Assembly: GCA_021582295.1 (NCBI GenBank)
Contig: CP091137.1
Coordinates: forward strand, 84,970 to 148,969
Origin: Candidatus Thiovulum stygium
Lineage (GTDB): Bacteria > Campylobacterota > Campylobacteria > Campylobacterales > Thiovulaceae
Length of the DNA stretch: 64,000 nucleotides
Reading direction: 5' to 3'
A program made the translations under genes and the position numbers. Each line of letters begins with the position of its first letter. Within the stretch, counting starts at the first letter, position 1. Positions 29,828 through 39,985 of this stretch are shown piece after piece. The notes under the pieces were generated by a model that did not search any database, was not told where the DNA came from, and saw only the letters and a program-made list of their open reading frames with translations.

Positions 29828-31527
29828 TTATTTTAATTTATCTAAAAATATATCTTTAATAGAACTATTTAAATCTTCAAACTTGATTATTTTGCCATTT
29901 GACATTTTTGCACTCATTTTTGAAAAATCAATCTCAATTGAACTTAAATCATGAAAAAATATCGATGCTTCAGGTGTATTATGAAGAGTAGGCATAAAAT
30001 TAGAAACTACTCTATATCTATTATTATCTATATTTTTTAGTAAAGAAATACCATTTAATTTATAAATTTGTTTGATATTTAAAATATCTAAAATTGTAGG
30101 GACAATATCAGCTTGAGAAACAGGTTTATCTAAATTAAGTTTTAGTTTTTCGCGATAATATTCTGGTGCAGATATAAATAAAAGATTTCGAACAACATCA
30201 AGCGAAAAATTATCATTAAACATTCCATTTGAACCGCCAAGATTTTGACCATGATCAGTTGAATAAAATATCCAAGAATCACTAAATTTAGTTCGCATAT
30301 TATTAATTAATTTAGAGAGAACCTCATCACTATATCTCATCGAATTATCATAGGCTTCAGGAGAATTTTCGCTATTTTCTTGCCAAATTTTGAAATTTTG
30401 AGGCGAATGTTTTGAATATGGATAATGATTTCCGTCCATCTGAAAAAGTATAAAAAAAGGTTTAGTTTCATTTTCGATAATTGGCAAAATTTCGCGATTC
30501 AACATCTCCAAATCGTCAGCACCTTTATGAACTCTAGCATTCGGATTCACATCAGTTCCATTCACAAATTTATCGGTGTCATCGTCAAGCAAAAATTCCC
30601 GCAAACCACCCCATGACAAATCTTGCGAAGTTATTAAAAAAGTTTTGTAACCGACACTTTTTGCATAATTTAAAATATTTGGATATTTATATATTTCACC
30701 TTTTGGATCGATTCCACTTAGACCGACACTCATATATGGAACTGAAAGTCTTGTTTTTGTGCCAATCGAAAGTGCATTATTAAATATTAAAATATTTGAA
30801 TTTTTTGCTAATTTATCTAAATTTGGTGTAGTTTCTCTAAAATAATTTGCAAAACTTGTATGACTAAAAGTTGCAGATTCACCAATAATATATATTATAT
30901 TTGGAAGTTTTTGCGAACTATTTATATCTTGTCTTGATATTTTTGCTTTTTCAAAGAGTATATTTTTATTAAACCCATTTTTTAAAGTTTCAAAAATTGT
31001 ACTGTAAAAAGCAAAAATAGAATTTTGACTACTAGAAAGCGAATACCAACTTAAAACAGAAAAACTATAAATTAATATTAAAAATATAATATTAAATATC
31101 AAAATATTTTTATTAAGTTCTATTTTTTCGATAAAAATTTTAGATATAAAATATACTAATATTAAAATCGAAACAGTTAAATAGATATTTATATTTTCAA
31201 GAGTTAAATCGAGAACCATTTTACTATCTTCAAAAAAGTTTTTAATCCAAATGAATTAATCATTTTATTATAAATATTAAAATAGTTACTCTCAATAATT
31301 AGAGGCAAACTTATAATTAAGAGTTGCCAATATATTTTTAAGCTAGATATAATATAAATTATAGACGCAATAGCCAAATTCGAGATTAAAAAATTTACAA
31401 AAACTCTTTCGCCAAAATTGACACCAAAAATAAAATCAAAATTTTTAACTAAAAAAATATCTATTAAATTTAAAAAAAATAGTGAAAATATAATATATTT
31501 TATATTAAAATTCAATATTTTATTCAT
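29828..31527 (-). CDS. Phosphoethanolamine transferase (EptA/EptC family), frameshifted
   Basis: The N-terminal part (from 31527) and the beginning of the second frame (from 31219) together give five hydrophobic helices. The periplasmic catalytic domain follows: IIYIIGESATFSHTSF, ETTPNLDKLA, the Thr nucleophile segment GTKTRLSVPYMSVGLSG, QMDGNHYPY and YSTDHGQNLGG, all metal-binding features of the family. It adds phosphoethanolamine to lipid A or surface proteins. The two frames overlap by 16 bases; one extra base in the A5/T6 stretch near 31230 joins them (about 567 codons). The start overlaps the end of csd3 by 8 bases, so they are one operon. Confidence 0.8.
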
Positions 31528-32878
31528 TCATCAAATCTTCTGAAAGTTCTAATTCGCTATCATCAGAAAAGAGTCTAATTTTAATTTTTTTGCCATCACT
31601 TGTTTTACCATCTTTAACTAATTCGCGAAAAATATTAATCTGTTTATTTTCATGTTCGAGTTCATTATTATTTTTACTATTATTTGAAATTCCAGCTTCA
31701 CAAGATAATTTTGTATCACTAAATTTTAAGAAATTATAATTTCTAGATTTCCAACGAGTAATTAGATTATCAATATTTTTTATAAGTTTATTTTTAGTAT
31801 CTTTAAATTCGAGATTTACAGTATATTTTATAGGCGAAGCATTAGTTAAAGTTTCAGGATCAATAGCATTACCATCTTTATATAAACCAAAATGTAGATG
31901 AGGTCCAGTTGATAAACCGCTGTTACCTAAAAAAGCGATATGTTCTCCTCTTTTAACTCTATTGCCAGTTCTAATTTTATTAAATTTTAATAAATGGGCA
32001 TATAAAGTTAAATAACCATCACGATGTTTAATTTTAACAACATTGCCGTAACCACTTGAGACACCAGCATAAACAATAAGACCATCACCAGCTGATAAAA
32101 TTGGAGTTCCAACTTGTCCAGCAAAATCAGTTCCTAGATGAGCTCGATATTTATGCAAAATTGGATGCCATCGTTTTTTAGTAAAATGTGAAGTTATTCG
32201 ATAACTGCCTAACCTCATCGGTAAAGTTAATTTATAACTCTCTTTTGGTTTTAACATTTCGCTATCGCCACCATAAAGTTCAGATTTATAATTAATAATA
32301 TATTTCTTTTTTTTGCCAGTTTGAATCGTTGCAACTTGAACTTCTATTTTTCCAAAAGGTCTGCCCAGTCGCATTTTATAGCGATAAATCATCGATAAAA
32401 TCGTATTTTCATAAATATCTTTTTCAAAATCTATACTATTTTCAAAGGCTCTTGCAAAAGCTCTTGCAACAGGAGGCGAACCAGTTGCTTTTTCGATATC
32501 GCTATATACTGACTCACTAGTTAGTTTAATTACAAAATTACTTTCTAATTCTTGAACATCAATAGGAATATTTTGAAAAATATATTCATCACCATTTTTA
32601 CGAATATGTGCTTGTAATTCTTCTGAAATTGGAATTAAAGCTTGTAAAACAGTGCCATTATCGTCTCGTAAAATATAATAAGTATCTCCTGCCTGAATAT
32701 CTTCTATTGCTTTTTTGTCATCATCATCAGCATTTTTGTAAATCGAATGTGGCAAACCCTCTCGTTCAAGAAAATGTGTAAAAGTTAATCCATCTTCCCA
32801 TCGTAGAACTTCTGGAGTTGCTGAAATGAGAAGAGAAGAAACAAATATTAAATTTGAGAATATCTTTTTCAAGTTCAA
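31520..32878 (-). CDS. csd3: M23 peptidoglycan peptidase, Csd3/Pgp3-like
   Basis: 452 residues. It has a signal peptide (IFSNLIFVSSLLISA). The N-terminal domain (LTFTHFLEREGLPHSIYKNA, AGDTYYILRDDNG, LIPISEELQ) matches the long N-terminal region of H. pylori Csd3 and C. jejuni Pgp3. The M23 (LytM) domain follows, with zinc ligands HLGTDFAG near 249 and GPHLHFGL near 325. These enzymes trim peptide stems and cross-links and determine helical or curved cell shape. It acts in the periplasm. It is first in an operon with the phosphoethanolamine transferase. The C-terminal about 100 residues are extra and unrecognised. Confidence 0.85.
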   Translation of the reverse strand: MNLKKIFSNLIFVSSLLISATPEVLRWEDGLTFTHFLEREGLPHSIYKNADDDDKKAIEDIQAGDTYYILRDDNGTVLQALIPISEELQAHIRKNGDEYIFQNIPIDVQELESNFVIKLTSESVYSDIEKATGSPPVARAFARAFENSIDFEKDIYENTILSMIYRYKMRLGRPFGKIEVQVATIQTGKKKKYIINYKSELYGGDSEMLKPKESYKLTLPMRLGSYRITSHFTKKRWHPILHKYRAHLGTDFAGQVGTPILSAGDGLIVYAGVSSGYGNVVKIKHRDGYLTLYAHLLKFNKIRTGNRVKRGEHIAFLGNSGLSTGPHLHFGLYKDGNAIDPETLTNASPIKYTVNLEFKDTKNKLIKNIDNLITRWKSRNYNFLKFSDTKLSCEAGISNNSKNNNELEHENKQINIFRELVKDGKTSDGKKIKIRLFSDDSELELSEDLMNE

Positions 32879-32894
32879 AACAAATTATAAAATT

Positions 32895-34595
32895 TTATTT
32901 ATTATTTAAAATATGAGAATAGTTTTCTCGAAATGCCCTGTTAAGTGCAGAAAAAATAGCTTTAATCGATGCTCCAGTTGTATCAGTATCTATACCGACA
33001 CCATATATTCTTAAAAAATTATCTAATTGTATTTGAATATATGCAACTGCTTGAGCTTCAGAACCGCCACCACCTATCGAATGTTCATGAAACGAAACTA
33101 TCTCAAAATTATGTGGATAAACATTCGAAATAGCTTTTTTACAAGCATTTAAAATTCCGTTACCATTTTCTGTAACACTATAATTTTTATCAAGATAACT
33201 AAATTCAAGTTTGCATCGAACACCTTTTTCAACTTGCTTTCGTTTAAAATTAATAAATTTAATATGTCTAAAAGCTATATTTATATAATTTTGTTCGAAT
33301 AATTCTAAAATCTCATTCGCTGAAAGTTCTCGCTCTTCGTGATCACTTTTTGCTTGAACTAATTTACCAATTTCTGGATGCATTGTTTTAGGCAATTCAT
33401 AACCAAAACGACTTTCAAGAATATAAGCTACACCCCCTTTTCCTGATTGAGAATTAATTCTGATTATATCTTCGTAACTTCGACCAACATCGTTTGGATC
33501 AATTGGTAAATATGGAACTTCCCAGAAAGGATCATTTTTAGATTGTTGATAAGCTAGACCTTTATTTATAGCATCTTGATGAGAACCAGAAAAAGCGGTA
33601 TAAACTAATTTGCCAACATATGGATGTCGAACATGAGTTTCGATTTCTGTAACACTTTCGATAATTTCAACAACTTCATTAACATCTGAAAAATCTAATC
33701 CAGAATCAATACCTTGAGTTGTTAAATTTAAAGCAATCGTTAAAATATCAACATTGCCAGTTCGTTCGCCATTACCCAAAAGTGTTCCTTCAACTCGATC
33801 AGCTCCAGCTAAAAGTGCCAATTCTGAAGCAGCAACTGCTGTGCCACGATCATTATGAGCATGAATCGAAAGTCTAATATATTCTCGATTTAATAAATTA
33901 TTACTCATCCATTCAATTTGATCAGCATAAATATTTGGAGTTGCCATTTCAACAGTTGCAGGTAAATTTATAGTCATTTTTCTAGTTTCAGAAACACCCC
34001 ATCGTGAAATTACGGCATTGCAAATATCTCGAGCAAATTCAAGTTCAGTTCCAGTAAAACTTTCAGGAGTATATTCAAATAATATTTCTGTCTTATTTTT
34101 TACTGTTTCAGCATAACTTTTAATTAAATCAACACCTTGAAGAGCAAGATCAATAATTTCGCTTTTTTCTTTTTGAAAAACGATTTTTCGTTGAGCAACA
34201 GAAGTTGAATTATATAAATGGACTACAGCTTTTTTTACACCTTTAAGAGCTTCAAAAGTTTTCTGAATAAGATGTTCTCGAGCTTGAACAAGAACTTGAA
34301 CAGTAACATCATCAGGAATCAAATTATCTTCTATTAATTTCCTAAGAAATAAAAATTCAGTTTTAGAAGCTGATGGGAATCCAACTTCAATTTCTTTAAA
34401 ACCAATATTTAATAAAAGCTTATATAATTTTAGCTTTTTATCTAAGTCCATTGGAGTAACAAGAGCTTGATTTCCATCTCTCAAATCAACACTGCACCAA
34501 ATTGGAGCTTTTGTAATCTGATTATTTATCCATTTTCGATCAGGTAAATCGACTTTTGGATATGTAATATATTTTCCTTTTGGAATAACTTTCAT
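32895..34595 (-). CDS. leuA: 2-isopropylmalate synthase, long form
   Basis: 566 residues. It condenses acetyl-CoA with 2-oxoisovalerate, the first step of leucine synthesis. CSVDLRDGNQ (34-43) and the metal-binding HAHNDRG near 245, with GADRVEGTLLGNGERTGN after it, form the TIM-barrel active site. The C-terminal LeuA dimer domain (from about 430) is the feedback-inhibition region. The length and the N-terminal extension fit the LeuA type 2 family common in actinobacteria and some proteobacteria. ribBA lies 28 bases upstream in the same direction. Confidence 0.93.
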   Translation of the reverse strand: MKVIPKGKYITYPKVDLPDRKWINNQITKAPIWCSVDLRDGNQALVTPMDLDKKLKLYKLLLNIGFKEIEVGFPSASKTEFLFLRKLIEDNLIPDDVTVQVLVQAREHLIQKTFEALKGVKKAVVHLYNSTSVAQRKIVFQKEKSEIIDLALQGVDLIKSYAETVKNKTEILFEYTPESFTGTELEFARDICNAVISRWGVSETRKMTINLPATVEMATPNIYADQIEWMSNNLLNREYIRLSIHAHNDRGTAVAASELALLAGADRVEGTLLGNGERTGNVDILTIALNLTTQGIDSGLDFSDVNEVVEIIESVTEIETHVRHPYVGKLVYTAFSGSHQDAINKGLAYQQSKNDPFWEVPYLPIDPNDVGRSYEDIIRINSQSGKGGVAYILESRFGYELPKTMHPEIGKLVQAKSDHEERELSANEILELFEQNYINIAFRHIKFINFKRKQVEKGVRCKLEFSYLDKNYSVTENGNGILNACKKAISNVYPHNFEIVSFHEHSIGGGGSEAQAVAYIQIQLDNFLRIYGVGIDTDTTGASIKAIFSALNRAFRENYSHILNNK

Positions 34596-34623
34596 TATAT
34601 ATCTTTCTCTATTTATATATTTT

Positions 34624-35652
34624 TTAAAAAATTATCGATTCAACCACATTTAAACCGAAACCATGAATTCCGACAAATTCTAAATCTTTGCTCTCTTTTC
34701 GAGATAAAAGTCTAATTTCATTGACTCCAAGAATTTTTAAAATTTGAGCTCCAATTCCGAATTCTTTTACATTATCACCATGTTTATTAGAAGAGTTCAA
34801 GAATATAAAAATTCCGCCATTATTTTTTAAATAATTAATAGCTCGTTCGAAAGTTGTAAATTTTTCATTATCAGTTAAAAGTTCAACATCAGGAAGAACA
34901 TGATGAAATCTGACATTAGTTGTCGAATGTTGCGAATAAAATCTGATAGCAATATGTTCTCGATTTAAGTGATCAGTGAATTTATATCTATCAACTTTAA
35001 CATCGAACATATTAATTTGATCAATATTTTGAACAGAAACAAGTCGTTCATTTTGAAGTCTATATTCAACAACATCAGAAATATAAATAGTCTTTAAATT
35101 ATGTTTTGTTGAAAAAATAGCCAAATCTTCGCGACGAGCCATTTCGCCATCATCTTTCATAATTTCGCAGATTACAGCATTTTCTCGAAGTCCAGCGAGA
35201 CGACAAATATCAACAGAACCTTCGGTATGTCCAGTTCGGATAAGAGTTCCGCCATTTTTAGCAACCAACGGAAAAATATGACCTGGTCGAACAAGTTCAT
35301 CAGCTCGAGAGAGAGGATTAGCCAGAATTTTAACGGTCAAATCTCGTTCTGAAGCTGAAATACCAGTTGAGGCAATTGAGGCATCAACAGATACAGTAAA
35401 AGCTGTTTCGTGCGATGAGGTATTAGATTTGACCATTGGAGCTAAATCTAATCGTTTTGCATCGTTTTCAGAAAGAGCAACACAGATTAAACCTTTGCCG
35501 TGAGTTGCTAAAAAATTAATTTTTTCAGGTGTGCTGAACATCGAAGAGTAGACTAAATCGCCCTCGTTTTCACGATCTTCATCATCTATCATTACGATTA
35601 TTTCGCCTTTTCTAAGGGCTTCAATTGCTTCTAAAACTCTTTTTATTGCCAT
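34624..35652 (-). CDS. ribB: RibBA with a degenerate GTP cyclohydrolase II half
   Basis: 342 residues. The N-terminal 200 residues are 3,4-dihydroxy-2-butanone-4-phosphate synthase of riboflavin synthesis: DDEDRENEGDLV (23-34), THGKGLICVAL, and GHTEGSVDI near 141. The C-terminal domain is folded like RibA (EHIAIRFYSQHSTTNVRFHH, IGAQILKILGVNEIRLLS) but lacks the SECLTGD...CDCG zinc cysteines. It therefore cannot be an active GTP cyclohydrolase. The same loss is known in epsilonproteobacteria with a separate ribA. No FMN riboswitch is visible upstream. Confidence 0.9.
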   Translation of the reverse strand: MAIKRVLEAIEALRKGEIIVMIDDEDRENEGDLVYSSMFSTPEKINFLATHGKGLICVALSENDAKRLDLAPMVKSNTSSHETAFTVSVDASIASTGISASERDLTVKILANPLSRADELVRPGHIFPLVAKNGGTLIRTGHTEGSVDICRLAGLRENAVICEIMKDDGEMARREDLAIFSTKHNLKTIYISDVVEYRLQNERLVSVQNIDQINMFDVKVDRYKFTDHLNREHIAIRFYSQHSTTNVRFHHVLPDVELLTDNEKFTTFERAINYLKNNGGIFIFLNSSNKHGDNVKEFGIGAQILKILGVNEIRLLSRKESKDLEFVGIHGFGLNVVESIIF

Positions 35653-35994
35653 TTTTTTCTATAATCCAAAATTTCTGAATATTATAACTTATATATAATA
35701 ATCTAAAAATAAATTTAGAATTCGATTTTTAAAATATGAAATTGTTTAAATAAAAAAGTAAATTATAAGTATAATAAATATTTTTAAGACTTTTGTAAGA
35801 TTTCATAAAATAAATAAAAAACTTGATGAAATTCTAAATTGTAAGAATAGGTAAAAACAAGTTTATAAAGTAATTTGTGCATTATTCCATTTATAATTTG
35901 AAATCGCTTAAACAAAAATAGTATTTTATATTTTTTGCTGACTATAAATAATAAATAGTTATTATAATAAAAAAAATTTATCGGAGTTCAAAAA
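35653..35994. promoter_or_regulatory. Divergent promoter region, no gene
   Basis: 342 bases between ribBA (leftward) and a NifX-like gene (rightward). A TATAAT box for ribBA lies on the minus strand at 35681-35686, 29 bases before its start. TATTATAAT-type sequence lies near 35960 for the rightward gene. No riboswitch, RNA gene or coding sequence is recognised. Confidence 0.45.
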
Positions 35995-36384
35995 ATGATT
36001 GCTATGGCTGTCAAAACTAACAATATAAATAGTGCAATTTCTCCTCTTTTTGGAAAAGCAAAATATTTTGCTATTATAAATGAGAATAAAGATATAGAAT
36101 TTATTTCTAATAATTTAGATTCTGGTATCAAAGTAGTTGAACTTTTATTGTCAAAAGGTGTTAAAACTTTATTAATCTCTCATATGGGCGAAAAACCATT
36201 TTCGATTGCAATTTCAAGAAATGTTAATATATATTTCGTTGGTAAAGATAGAATTACTATTGATGAAGCTTTAAACAAGCTCAAAAATGGTGAATTTCCT
36301 TTAGCAAAAGAGATTGATTCTGAACTTTTTTTTAAACATGGAAAACATGATCACAAAGAACATGAAGTTCATAATAATAAATAG
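35995..36384 (+). CDS. NifX/NifB-type (dinitrogenase Fe-Mo cofactor) domain protein
   Basis: 129 residues. AMAVKTNNINSAISPLFGKA then KYFAII is the typical start of the NifX/NafY/NifB-C-terminal fold, and KVVELLLSKGVKTLLISHMG fits its second half. Stand-alone members occur in many non-fixing bacteria, and their role in Fe-S or Mo cofactor handling is not settled. The C-terminus (KHGKHDHKEHEVHNNK) is His-rich and may bind metal. A GGAG site precedes the ATG. It is monocistronic. Confidence 0.75.
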   Translation: MIAMAVKTNNINSAISPLFGKAKYFAIINENKDIEFISNNLDSGIKVVELLLSKGVKTLLISHMGEKPFSIAISRNVNIYFVGKDRITIDEALNKLKNGEFPLAKEIDSELFFKHGKHDHKEHEVHNNK

Positions 36385-36464
36385 TGAAAAATTAATTAAT
36401 TGATTTGCAAAAAGCTTGATATAATTGATATACTTTCAATTCAAATTTTAATTATGGATTAAAC

Positions 36465-36656
36465 ATGCCAAAAATGAAAACTCACAAAGGTGCAGCAAAG
36501 CGATTTAAAGCTAAGAAGAACCTTATTAAAAGAGGATCAGCATTTAGAAGTCATATTTTGTCAAAATTTAGTGCTAAACAAAAACAAGCATTAAATTCTC
36601 CAAAATATGTTCATAAAGCTGATGAAAAAGCTGTTAGAGGAATGTTGGTAATTTAA
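36465..36656 (+). CDS. rpmI: 50S ribosomal protein L35
   Basis: 63 residues, normal length. [15 protein letters not shown] and [20 protein letters not shown] are diagnostic. It is a small basic protein of the large subunit. infC, which often precedes it, is absent here. rplT follows after 130 bases that include a strong hairpin. Confidence 0.97.
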   Translation: MPKMKTHKGAAKRFKAKKNLIKRGSAFRSHILSKFSAKQKQALNSPKYVHKADEKAVRGMLVI

Positions 36657-36720
36657 TTTTAATTAAATCCAACTTATAATATCTCCACATAAAATATAAA
36701 AAATATATTCGTGGTTAAGT

Positions 36721-36747
36721 CTTGATTTTAATTTTATTAAAGTCAAG
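36721..36747 (+). promoter_or_regulatory. Hairpin between rpmI and rplT
   Basis: CTTGATTTTAAT and ATTAAAGTCAAG pair over 12 bp with one U-G wobble and a 3-base loop. It is not followed by a T run. Ribosomal protein L20 represses its own operon in other bacteria by binding the mRNA, so this could be an autoregulatory site or a processing site. Confidence 0.45.
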
Positions 36748-36786
36748 CACCTATTAACATTTAAATTTAGTTTTTAAAGGTCAAGA

Positions 36787-37146
36787 ATGAGAGTAAAAAC
36801 AGGAACAGTCAGAAGAGCAAGACATAAAAAGGTTCTTAAACAGGCAAAAGGTTTTTATAGTGGAAGAAGAAAACATTTTAGAAAAGCAAAAGAGCAACTT
36901 GAAAGAAGTTTAGTCTATTCATATCGAGATAGAAAAGATAGAAAAGGCGAATTTAGAAAACTTTGGATTATCAGAATAAATGCTGCTTGTAGATTACAAG
37001 ATATAAGTTATTCTGTATTTATGCATGGTTTAAAAACTTTAGGTGTAGAACTAGATAGAAAAATTTTAGCTGATTTAGCTATGAATGATAGTGCTAGTTT
37101 TAACTCTTTAGTTGAACAAGTTAAGGCTCTTCCAAGCCAAATTTAG
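36787..37146 (+). CDS. rplT: 50S ribosomal protein L20
   Basis: 119 residues. [32 protein letters not shown] and [13 protein letters not shown] are the classic L20 motifs. It is essential for early 50S assembly and is often an autoregulator of rpmI-rplT. AAAGG precedes the ATG. Confidence 0.98.
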   Translation: MRVKTGTVRRARHKKVLKQAKGFYSGRRKHFRKAKEQLERSLVYSYRDRKDRKGEFRKLWIIRINAACRLQDISYSVFMHGLKTLGVELDRKILADLAMNDSASFNSLVEQVKALPSQI

Positions 37147-37214
37147 TAAAAACTACTATTTTTATAAATAATATAAAATATAGTTTTATTTCTATAAAAG
37201 ATAGGAGAAATTAA

Positions 37215-37556
37215 ATGACACTAAATCTTAGTAATGAAGCGATTCTAATTCAACTTGGTATGACAAATATCAATAATGCTCTTTTAAATCAGGTTTCTGC
37301 TGTTAAAGAAGCTACTCATAAATTTGAAGCTATCGAAAAACATATTTTCGACTTAAACAAAAGTTTAGAAAAAATTAATGGTTATATTGCTTTTTCAAGT
37401 ACAAATAATTATTTAAAAATTAAACATCATGAGAGTGCTAATAGAATTCAAAATGCTGAATTTGTTGAACTTGTTGAAAAATGGGCAGAACGATATAAAA
37501 TTTCTCTTGAAAAAGTTAATGTAAGTACATATTATATTTTAGGGTTACACCACTAA
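37215..37556 (+). CDS. Conserved-looking protein of unknown function
   Basis: 113 residues, soluble, mostly alpha-helical by appearance. Leu/Ile heptad-like spacing occurs around residues 24-55 (VSAVKEATHKFEAIEKHIF and a following DLNKSLEKINGYIAF). No motif is recognised. A good AGGAG ribosome site lies 7 bases before the ATG, and codon use matches its neighbours. It sits between ribosomal genes with its own hairpin after it (37564-37596). Confidence 0.6.
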   Translation: MTLNLSNEAILIQLGMTNINNALLNQVSAVKEATHKFEAIEKHIFDLNKSLEKINGYIAFSSTNNYLKIKHHESANRIQNAEFVELVEKWAERYKISLEKVNVSTYYILGLHH

Positions 37557-37563
37557 TTATAAT

Positions 37564-37596
37564 TCTCTAATTAAATAATTATAATTTTATTAGAGA
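37564..37596 (+). terminator. Hairpin after the 113-residue gene
   Basis: TCTCTAAT and ATTAGAGA form an 8-bp stem with a 17-base AT-rich loop, 8 bases after the stop. Confidence 0.5.
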
Positions 37597-37640
37597 GCTT
37601 TAAATCATTAATATATATATAAATTTAAAAAAGGATACAA

Positions 37641-37844
37641 ATGAAAAAAGGTATTCATCCTGAATATGCAGTTGCTCGTGTTACATGTGCTTGTGGCAAT
37701 AGTTTTGAAACAAGAAGCACAAAAGCAGAGATAATTCTTGATATCTGTGGTGCTTGTCATCCATTCTACACAGGTTCTGAAAAAGTTGTAGATACTACTG
37801 GAAGAATTGAGAAATTTAACAAAAAATTTGGCAAACAAAAGTAA
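37641..37844 (+). CDS. rpmE: 50S ribosomal protein L31 (zinc type)
   Basis: 67 residues. [20 protein letters not shown] and [17 protein letters not shown] carry the CxC and CxxC zinc ligands of the Zn-containing L31. rsmI starts 4 bases after its stop; the rpmE-rsmI order is characteristic of Helicobacter and relatives. AAGGAT precedes the ATG. Confidence 0.97.
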   Translation: MKKGIHPEYAVARVTCACGNSFETRSTKAEIILDICGACHPFYTGSEKVVDTTGRIEKFNKKFGKQK

Positions 37845-37848
37845 ATAA

Positions 37849-38673
37849 TTGTTAAAATTTGTTCCAACACCAATTGGAAATCTTGGAGATATCTCTCTCC
37901 GCTCACTTGAAGCGATCAACGAGAGTGATATCATAATTTGCGAGGATACTCGTGAGTCTATTGTTTTAATAGAACAATTAGCAAATAAGTATCCCTCGTT
38001 TTTCTCTTCTCAAAATAAAAATCGTCAATTTATATCTTTATATCATCATAATAGTATTGAAACTTTGTCAAAATTAGATATATCTATTTTTGAAAAAAAT
38101 ATTATTTATATGAGCGATGCTGGAATGCCTGGAATTAGTGATCCAGGTATAGATCTTGTTAATTTCGCAAAAATAAATAATATTAAATTTGAAGTTTTAC
38201 CAGGTGCAACAGCTTTAACGGTTGCTTCACTTTCAAGTGGTTTTGCTGATAAAAAAATATTATTTTGGGGATTTCTACCTCATAAAGGCAAAGATCGAGA
38301 ACTTGAATTATCTCAAATCATAAATAGCAGTTTTACAACTATTATTTACGAATCACCTCATCGAATCGAAAAACTTGCAAATGAATTATCATTAATTGCC
38401 AAAAAAAGAGAAATCTTTTTCACAAAAGAATTGACTAAAAAATTTGAAGGTAAATGGTGGTCTTTTGGTGAAAACTCAAAAGATCTTTTAACGAGTTTGG
38501 ATTTAAGAGGCGAATGGGTTGTTGTAATTAAAGGGGAAGATCGTAAAAATGGAATTATTTCAGAAGAAGATATTTTAAACTTATCGATATCTACAAAAGA
38601 AAAGTCTAAACTGATTGCAAAAATTAGAGGCGAAAACCAAAAAGAGATATATTCTCAACTAATATCTAATTAA
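37849..38673 (+). CDS. rsmI: 16S rRNA (cytidine1402-2'-O) methyltransferase RsmI
   Basis: 274 residues, starting at TTG four bases after rpmE. FVPTPIGNLGDISLRSLEAI, CEDTRES, YMSDAGMPGISDPG and FYESPHRI-like YESPHRIEKL are the family motifs of tetrapyrrole-methylase-type enzymes. It 2'-O-methylates C1402 in the ribosome decoding centre. Coupling to rpmE suggests coordinated expression. A long hairpin (38681-38725) follows. Confidence 0.94.
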   Translation: MLKFVPTPIGNLGDISLRSLEAINESDIIICEDTRESIVLIEQLANKYPSFFSSQNKNRQFISLYHHNSIETLSKLDISIFEKNIIYMSDAGMPGISDPGIDLVNFAKINNIKFEVLPGATALTVASLSSGFADKKILFWGFLPHKGKDRELELSQIINSSFTTIIYESPHRIEKLANELSLIAKKREIFFTKELTKKFEGKWWSFGENSKDLLTSLDLRGEWVVVIKGEDRKNGIISEEDILNLSISTKEKSKLIAKIRGENQKEIYSQLISN

Positions 38674-38680
38674 TATTATT

Positions 38681-38725
38681 TTAGCAAAGAGTAACTATAA
38701 TTTAATAGTTTTAACTCTTTGCTAA
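38681..38725. terminator. Bidirectional terminator, 12-bp stem
   Basis: TTAGCAAAGAGT and ACTCTTTGCTAA pair perfectly, with an inner CTAT/ATAG stem. It lies between converging rsmI and the aminotransferase gene and is flanked by T and A runs on both sides. Confidence 0.85.
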
Positions 38726-38728
38726 CTT

Positions 38729-39952
38729 TTAATTTGTTGTTTTTGGATTAAATTCTTTTAAAAATTTTTTAATATTTTTACTAGCTTGTTTAATTCGATT
38801 TTTATTTTCGATTAAAGCGATTCTGACATATTCATCACCATATTCACCAAAACCAATTCCAGGACTTACAGCAACTTGAGCTTCAAGAATTAATTTTTTA
38901 CTAAACTCAAGACTGCCTAAATGTCTCATTTTTTCAGGAATTTTTGCCCAAACAAACATTGAAGCTCTTGGACTATCAATTTGCCAACCAGCACTATTAA
39001 AACTTTTTACTAAAAAGTCTCGTCGATCTTCATATGTTTTTCTAATGTCTTCAACACAACTTTGATCGCCATTAAGTGCAACTGTTGCAGCAATTTGAAT
39101 TGGAGTGAACATACCGTAATCTAACCAGCTTTTTATTTTTTCTAAAGCTCCAATAAGCTTACGATTACCAACGATGAAACCAACTCGCCAACCTGCCATA
39201 TTATAACTTTTTGAGAGTGTAAAACTTTCTACGGCTACATCTTTTGCTCCAGCAACTTCAAAAATAGAAGGAGTTCTATAACCATCAAAAACTAAATCAG
39301 CATAAGCTATATCACTAATTATATAAAATCGTTCCTGTTTTGCCATTGCAACAAGACGAACATAAAAATCAGGATTAACTGTAACAGTTGTTGGATTATG
39401 TGGAAAATTTACTACGACATATTTTGGCTTAGGCACAGATTCTTTAATAGCAGATTTTAAGTCAATAAAAAATTGGTTTTCATCAAGTTCAAATCTATTA
39501 TTATATTTCATAGCCATTTTTCTAACAGTTCCACCAGCAAGAGTAAAAGCATAACTGTGAATTGGATAAGTTGGATCAGGAACAATTGCTACATCGCCAA
39601 CATTTGTAATAGCCTCGATGAGGTGGGTGTAACCCTCTTTTGAGCCAATTGTTGCAACTGCCTCGCCATTTGGATCTATATCAACATTAAATCTTCGTTT
39701 ATACCAATCAGCAATTGCTAATCTTAATTTATAAATACCTTTACTTGCTGAATAGCCATAATTGCCACTTTTTTGAGAAGCTTCGATTAATTTGGCAACG
39801 ATATGTTTTGGAGTATTACCATCAGGATTTCCCATACTGAAATCGATAACATCTTTGCCATTTCGTCTTTCACTCATTTTTATTTCATTGACAGCAGCAA
39901 AAACATATTTTGGAAGTCTTTGAATTTTTTCGAATTGAATCTCATCAAACAT
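38729..39952 (-). CDS. PLP-dependent class I aminotransferase (AlaC/LL-DAP type)
   Basis: 407 residues. DFSMGNPDGNTP near the start, GYSASKGIYKLR, NFPHNPTT, the PLP-binding FTLSKSYNMAGWRVGF (Lys near 237) and YVRIALIENKNRI (substrate-carboxylate Arg) place it in the AlaC / LL-diaminopimelate aminotransferase-like group. Campylobacterota usually carry one such gene, annotated aspB or alaC. The substrate cannot be told from sequence; alanine/glutamate transamination is the best guess. efp lies upstream in the same direction. Confidence 0.85.
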   Translation of the reverse strand: MFDEIQFEKIQRLPKYVFAAVNEIKMSERRNGKDVIDFSMGNPDGNTPKHIVAKLIEASQKSGNYGYSASKGIYKLRLAIADWYKRRFNVDIDPNGEAVATIGSKEGYTHLIEAITNVGDVAIVPDPTYPIHSYAFTLAGGTVRKMAMKYNNRFELDENQFFIDLKSAIKESVPKPKYVVVNFPHNPTTVTVNPDFYVRLVAMAKQERFYIISDIAYADLVFDGYRTPSIFEVAGAKDVAVESFTLSKSYNMAGWRVGFIVGNRKLIGALEKIKSWLDYGMFTPIQIAATVALNGDQSCVEDIRKTYEDRRDFLVKSFNSAGWQIDSPRASMFVWAKIPEKMRHLGSLEFSKKLILEAQVAVSPGIGFGEYGDEYVRIALIENKNRIKQASKNIKKFLKEFNPKTTN

Positions 39953-39985
39953 TGATGAACCCTCTCTTAATTATATAATTAATAA

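Noticed and set aside
34624..35652. Fully bifunctional RibBA
   Set aside because: The RibA half lacks the zinc-binding cysteines needed for GTP cyclohydrolase II.
35653..35994. FMN riboswitch upstream of ribBA
   Set aside because: None of the conserved GC-rich RFN segments are present; the leader is only about 30 bases from the -10 box.
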